This document shows, in pieces, positions 32,330 to 34,368 of a stretch of DNA of 34,368 nt. The notes under the pieces are model-generated. The model was not told the DNA's origin. It saw nothing but the letters and a program-made list of their open reading frames with translations, and did no database searches. The DNA is taken from contig CAYLKS010000037.1 in the NCBI GenBank assembly GCA_964384205.1, positions 1-34,368 of the forward strand, given 5' to 3'. Origin of the DNA: CAYLKS01 sp964384205 [NCBI: uncultured bacterium]. GTDB taxonomy: Bacteria > JAGOEH01. Position 1 is the stretch's first letter. Every line of letters starts with the position of its first letter. The translations under genes were made by a program, and so were the position numbers.

Positions 32330-33750
32330 TACTTATTATATGATTTTAAAAATGTTAAAAATGCCTTATAAGTCATATATATATCTGCTTTAGATGATAC
32401 CTCTAAAGGAGCATGCATAGAGAAAAGAGGTACTCCACAATCTATAACATCTGCACCGAGCTTTGCAAAAAAAGAAGCAACAGTTCCACCACCACCTTGA
32501 TCCACTTTGCCTAATTCCCCCGTTTGCCATATTATACTATTATCATTAAAAAAATTAATCAACTTCCCCATCAATTCAGGAGAAGCATCCACACTATAAT
32601 ACTTCCCTCTTGAACCACCATATTTCATTAAAGTAATTCCATATCCCAATTGTGGAGAATTTAACTTATCCATCACTTCTGGATAATTCGGATCAAGTCC
32701 AGCAGATACATCAGCAGATAAAATCGTACTATTATATAAAATTTGATATTTTTTTAATTCTATATTTTTTCCCCCTTGTAGTGATAAAATCAAAGTAATA
32801 AAATATTCTAATAAATTAGCCTCTGCTCCTGTATTTCCTGTACTTCCTATTTCTTCTCTATCTAACAATTCAATAAATATGGTATTTTCTGGATGTTCTA
32901 TATTATTTATAGCTTCAAAAGAAGTCCAGGCAGAAATTCTATCATCCTGTCCATATCCTATTACAAAAGAACTGTCTAATCCAGTATCTTTAGCTTCAAA
33001 AGCCGGAACTGCACTAATATCAGCACTTATAAGCTCTTCTTCAACTATATTAAATTTATCATATAAAATTTTTAAAAGATTATATTTTATTTTCTCTTTA
33101 ATCTTTTTTTCATTATTTTTTTCAGAATCTTCTTTATAAGGAATGCTCCCAAATAAAATATTCATTTTTTCGCCTTCAATAGCATTTGATAACTTTTTAT
33201 CCATTTGATCTTTTGCAAGATGAATCAAAAGATCAGTTATAACAAAAACAGGATCTTCTTCTTTATTTCCAATTCTGAAATTGACAACTGAACCATCTTT
33301 TTTATAAACACACCCAACCAATTCAAGAGGTACAGTTGTCCATTGATATTTCTTTATACCGCCATAATAATGTGTTTTTAATAAACATAAATTATTATCT
33401 TCATATAATGCCTGCATCTTTAAATCTATTCTTGGACTATCTATATGAGATACAATCCCTAAAATCCCATTTTCTATATCATTCTTACCAATAATTGCTA
33501 AAATCAAAGATTTATTTCTGTTCAATAAAAAAATCTTATCCCCAGCTGATAATCTTTCTTTATCAAAAATATTCGAAAAACCATTCTTTTTTGCAATATT
33601 TAATACATATTCTATAAACAATCTCTCCGTCTTTCCATAATTCAAAGCATCAATATATTTTTTTGAAAAATCAAAAACAAGATTGCGTTCCTCAGGCGTA
33701 ATATGTTCCCATATATTTTTCTTTTTATAAGATAACTCATTGAATTCCAT
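32329..33750 (-). CDS. M18-family aminopeptidase
   Basis: A 473-aa di-zinc aminopeptidase of the M18 (ApeB/aminopeptidase I) family, probably forming a large tetrahedral dodecamer in the cytoplasm and releasing N-terminal residues from peptides. The metal ligands can be followed in order: H102 and D104 in GIVSHIDSPR, D270 in YGQDDRISAW, E299/E300 in LLDREEIGSTG, D347 in SADVSAGLDPNYP, and H446 in FSMHAPLEVSS. The length agrees with the family (about 430-480). It is the first gene of the operon, with an AAAGGAG site and a promoter at 33778-33806. Its stop overlaps the smc start by one base. The pairing with smc looks like operon accretion and not function. It may complement peptidase T in peptide use. 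Confidence 0.92.
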   Translation of the reverse strand: MEFNELSYKKKNIWEHITPEERNLVFDFSKKYIDALNYGKTERLFIEYVLNIAKKNGFSNIFDKERLSAGDKIFLLNRNKSLILAIIGKNDIENGILGIVSHIDSPRIDLKMQALYEDNNLCLLKTHYYGGIKKYQWTTVPLELVGCVYKKDGSVVNFRIGNKEEDPVFVITDLLIHLAKDQMDKKLSNAIEGEKMNILFGSIPYKEDSEKNNEKKIKEKIKYNLLKILYDKFNIVEEELISADISAVPAFEAKDTGLDSSFVIGYGQDDRISAWTSFEAINNIEHPENTIFIELLDREEIGSTGNTGAEANLLEYFITLILSLQGGKNIELKKYQILYNSTILSADVSAGLDPNYPEVMDKLNSPQLGYGITLMKYGGSRGKYYSVDASPELMGKLINFFNDNSIIWQTGELGKVDQGGGGTVASFFAKLGADVIDCGVPLFSMHAPLEVSSKADIYMTYKAFLTFLKSYNK

Positions 33751-33777
33751 AAAATTAACTCCTTTTTATGTTATTTA

Positions 33778-33806
33778 ATAATAATAATAATTATCTAAAT
33801 AGTCAA
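33778..33806 (-). promoter_or_regulatory. promoter of the M18-smc-ftsY-nrdJ operon
   Basis: On the minus strand TTGACT (33801-33806) and TATTAT (33778-33783) are 17 bases apart, a near-consensus pair. The leader before the M18 ATG is about 20 bases, with the AAAGGAG site in it. It is the only good promoter candidate I see for seven codirectional genes down to 22932. Confidence 0.65.
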
Positions 33807-33856
33807 TAAAAAATTATCTCTCTCTATAGAAAAATAAGAAGCATAGTAAAACTAAC

Positions 33857-33883
33857 CTCAATTAATATATTAGCTTAATTGAG
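33857..33883. repeat. perfect 9-bp inverted repeat upstream of the M18-smc promoter
   Basis: CTCAATTAA (33857-33865) and TTAATTGAG (33875-33883) flank a nine-base spacer. No T run follows on either strand, so it is not a clear terminator. It lies about 50 bases upstream of the -35 at 33801-33806 and could be an operator. The motif is not one I recognise. Confidence 0.35.
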
Positions 33884-34028
33884 ATATTGCATTAAAAAAA
33901 ATAAAAAATTGGAATAATTTAAAGATATATGAAATGATTATTGAATAAATAACTTTCTCAATATTTATTTATTATTTGATTATATAAAAAATATAAAAAT
34001 TATCCAAGATATTTTTATTGAAATAAAC

Positions 34029-34058
34029 TTGATTTTTTTCTTTTGCTATATATATTAT
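34029..34058 (+). promoter_or_regulatory. candidate promoter for the rightmost plus-strand unit
   Basis: TTGATT (34029-34034) and TATTAT (34053-34058) are 18 bases apart. The spacer includes TATATATA, so neighbouring -10 registers are possible. It would transcribe the open stretch at 34077-34280 and the membrane protein starting at 34277. Confidence 0.4.
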
Positions 34059-34076
34059 TATTAATGATATTAATGA

Positions 34077-34280
34077 TATAATCAGGAGCCAATAAAAGAA
34101 TTTCTGAAAAACTATGGGAATCAAAAAGAAAATACAGGAAAAAACGTTATATGGGGAGACACCCAGCCAGAAGACAACATTATTGAACCCTATTCACATA
34201 TCATACAAATATGTAATTATATACGAACACAGTCTATATATAAAAGAGATAGACGCAAATTTTATGGGAGTATAATATGA
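34077..34280 (+). other. open frame without ATG overlapping the next gene, possible gene remnant or small gene
   Basis: From just after a stop at 34074-34076 a 67-codon frame runs to TGA at 34278-34280. It contains QEPIKEFLKNYGN, NVIWGDTQPEDNIIEPYSH and RTQSIYKRDRRKFYG. It has no ATG, GTG or TTG start. An AGGAG lies at 34084-34088. Its stop overlaps the ATG of the downstream gene by the classic ATGA, as in coupled genes. The stretch is less A+T-rich than neighbouring spacers. A second frame (34114-34275, ATG, 53 codons) is also open, so coding cannot be assigned. It may be the 3' part of a decayed gene. I recognise no family. Confidence 0.3.
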
Positions 34281-34368
34281 AAATAATAATTGAGTTTCTT
34301 AAAAAGGAAGTTATTTTATTTATATTTCTTTTTCTGCTTGCTATTGTAGCTATTTTATATCCTTACGA
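34277..34368 (+). CDS. N-terminus of a membrane protein, possibly an SLC13/CitM-like transporter (partial)
   Basis: Only the first 30 residues are in the window. They start MKIIIEFLKKEVILFIFLF, continue with a hydrophobic helix to about residue 27, and then a Tyr-Pro turn. The basic head followed at once by a KKE and a long membrane helix resembles the first segment of SLC13/ArsB-NhaD-type permeases, which often begin with a similar KKE-containing head. A GGGAG site at 34266-34270 lies six bases before the ATG. A membrane protein is near certain; the family is a guess until more sequence is seen. The gene runs off the right edge. Confidence 0.55.
   Translation, partial: MKIIIEFLKKEVILFIFLFLLAIVAILYPY

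Larger units (their letters stand above)
33751..34276. other. 526-bp intergenic region
   Basis: The left part carries the promoter of the M18-smc operon (33778-33806) and a perfect hairpin (33857-33883). The centre (about 33884-34028) is almost pure A+T, and I see nothing in it. The right part has a plus-strand promoter candidate (34029-34058) and a less A+T-rich stretch from 34077 to 34280 with an open frame but no normal start. There is no tRNA or recognised RNA gene. Confidence 0.5.

Noticed and set aside
33857-33883. The CTCAATTAA/TTAATTGAG hairpin as an intrinsic terminator
   Set aside because: Neither strand has a T run after the stem, the stem is A+T-rich, and no gene ends nearby.
21631-34170. 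Similar TGGGGAGA-containing stretches near 21636 and 34151 (both encode IWGDT in one frame), considered as a dispersed repeat or transposon end
   Set aside because: Only about 11 of 14 bases agree without gaps, and the flanks do not match, so a repeat cannot be supported.
1-34368. CRISPR arrays, tRNA genes, insertion sequences and phage genes
   Set aside because: I looked through the spacers and found no direct repeats with regular spacing, no tRNA-like cloverleaf and no transposase or phage motifs; coding density is high and the operons are intact.

Overview
The window is strongly A+T-rich Gram-negative DNA, with A/T-ending codons and long A/T runs between genes. Several features point to the Fibrobacteres-Chlorobi-Bacteroidetes (FCB) group or an FCB-like candidate phylum. 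Two giant fibronectin-III proteins end in the PNPFNP-type C-terminal domain used for type IX secretion, a PorV/UPF0164-like outer-membrane barrel is present, and an oligopeptide aminopeptidase and a B12-dependent ribonucleotide reductase suggest an anaerobic, amino-acid-using lifestyle. The exact phylum cannot be read from this window.

Region 1 (161-19764, minus strand) is a ten-gene operon with intergenic gaps of 2-19 bp and a strong Shine-Dalgarno before almost every gene. In transcription order it encodes: a 1759-aa and a 991-aa FN3-repeat surface protein, both with type IX-type C-terminal domains; a PorV-like barrel fused to TPRs; two ExbB/TolQ/MotA-family channels; two ExbD/TolR-family proteins; a membrane-anchored protein with a TonB/AgmX-like pattern; a 1058-aa periplasmic TPR plus propeller-like protein; and a third ExbB-family channel. 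All three channels carry an extra N-terminal periplasmic domain behind a signal peptide. My reading is that this is a proton-motive-force-driven envelope machine with its own surface proteins, comparable in parts list to Agl/Tol/TonB-type motors but not matching one I can name. It is the best candidate for an undescribed system. A 26-bp perfect palindrome containing an exact Rex-type operator (TTGTTAA-N4-TTAACAA) lies upstream of it.

Region 2 (20039-22917) holds peptidase T (minus strand, with its own promoter and a good intrinsic terminator). It is divergently transcribed from a PLP-dependent ornithine/lysine-type decarboxylase, which has a textbook TTGACA-17-TATAAT promoter. The 434-bp divergent gap also contains an 18-bp palindrome.

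Region 3 (22932-33750, minus strand) is a seven-gene, mostly housekeeping operon: M18 aminopeptidase, smc, ftsY, a lone STAS protein, a PBP4-like D-Ala-D-Ala carboxypeptidase lipoprotein, nrdJ, and a small outer-membrane barrel protein. Gaps run from a 1-bp overlap to 44 bp. A TTGACT-17-TATTAT promoter precedes it.

Region 4 (33751-34368) starts with a gap holding a hairpin. It is followed by a forward promoter candidate, a 204-bp less A+T-rich stretch with an open frame lacking a normal start, and the first codons of a membrane protein that runs off the right edge. No tRNA, rRNA, CRISPR array, insertion sequence or phage gene was recognised.
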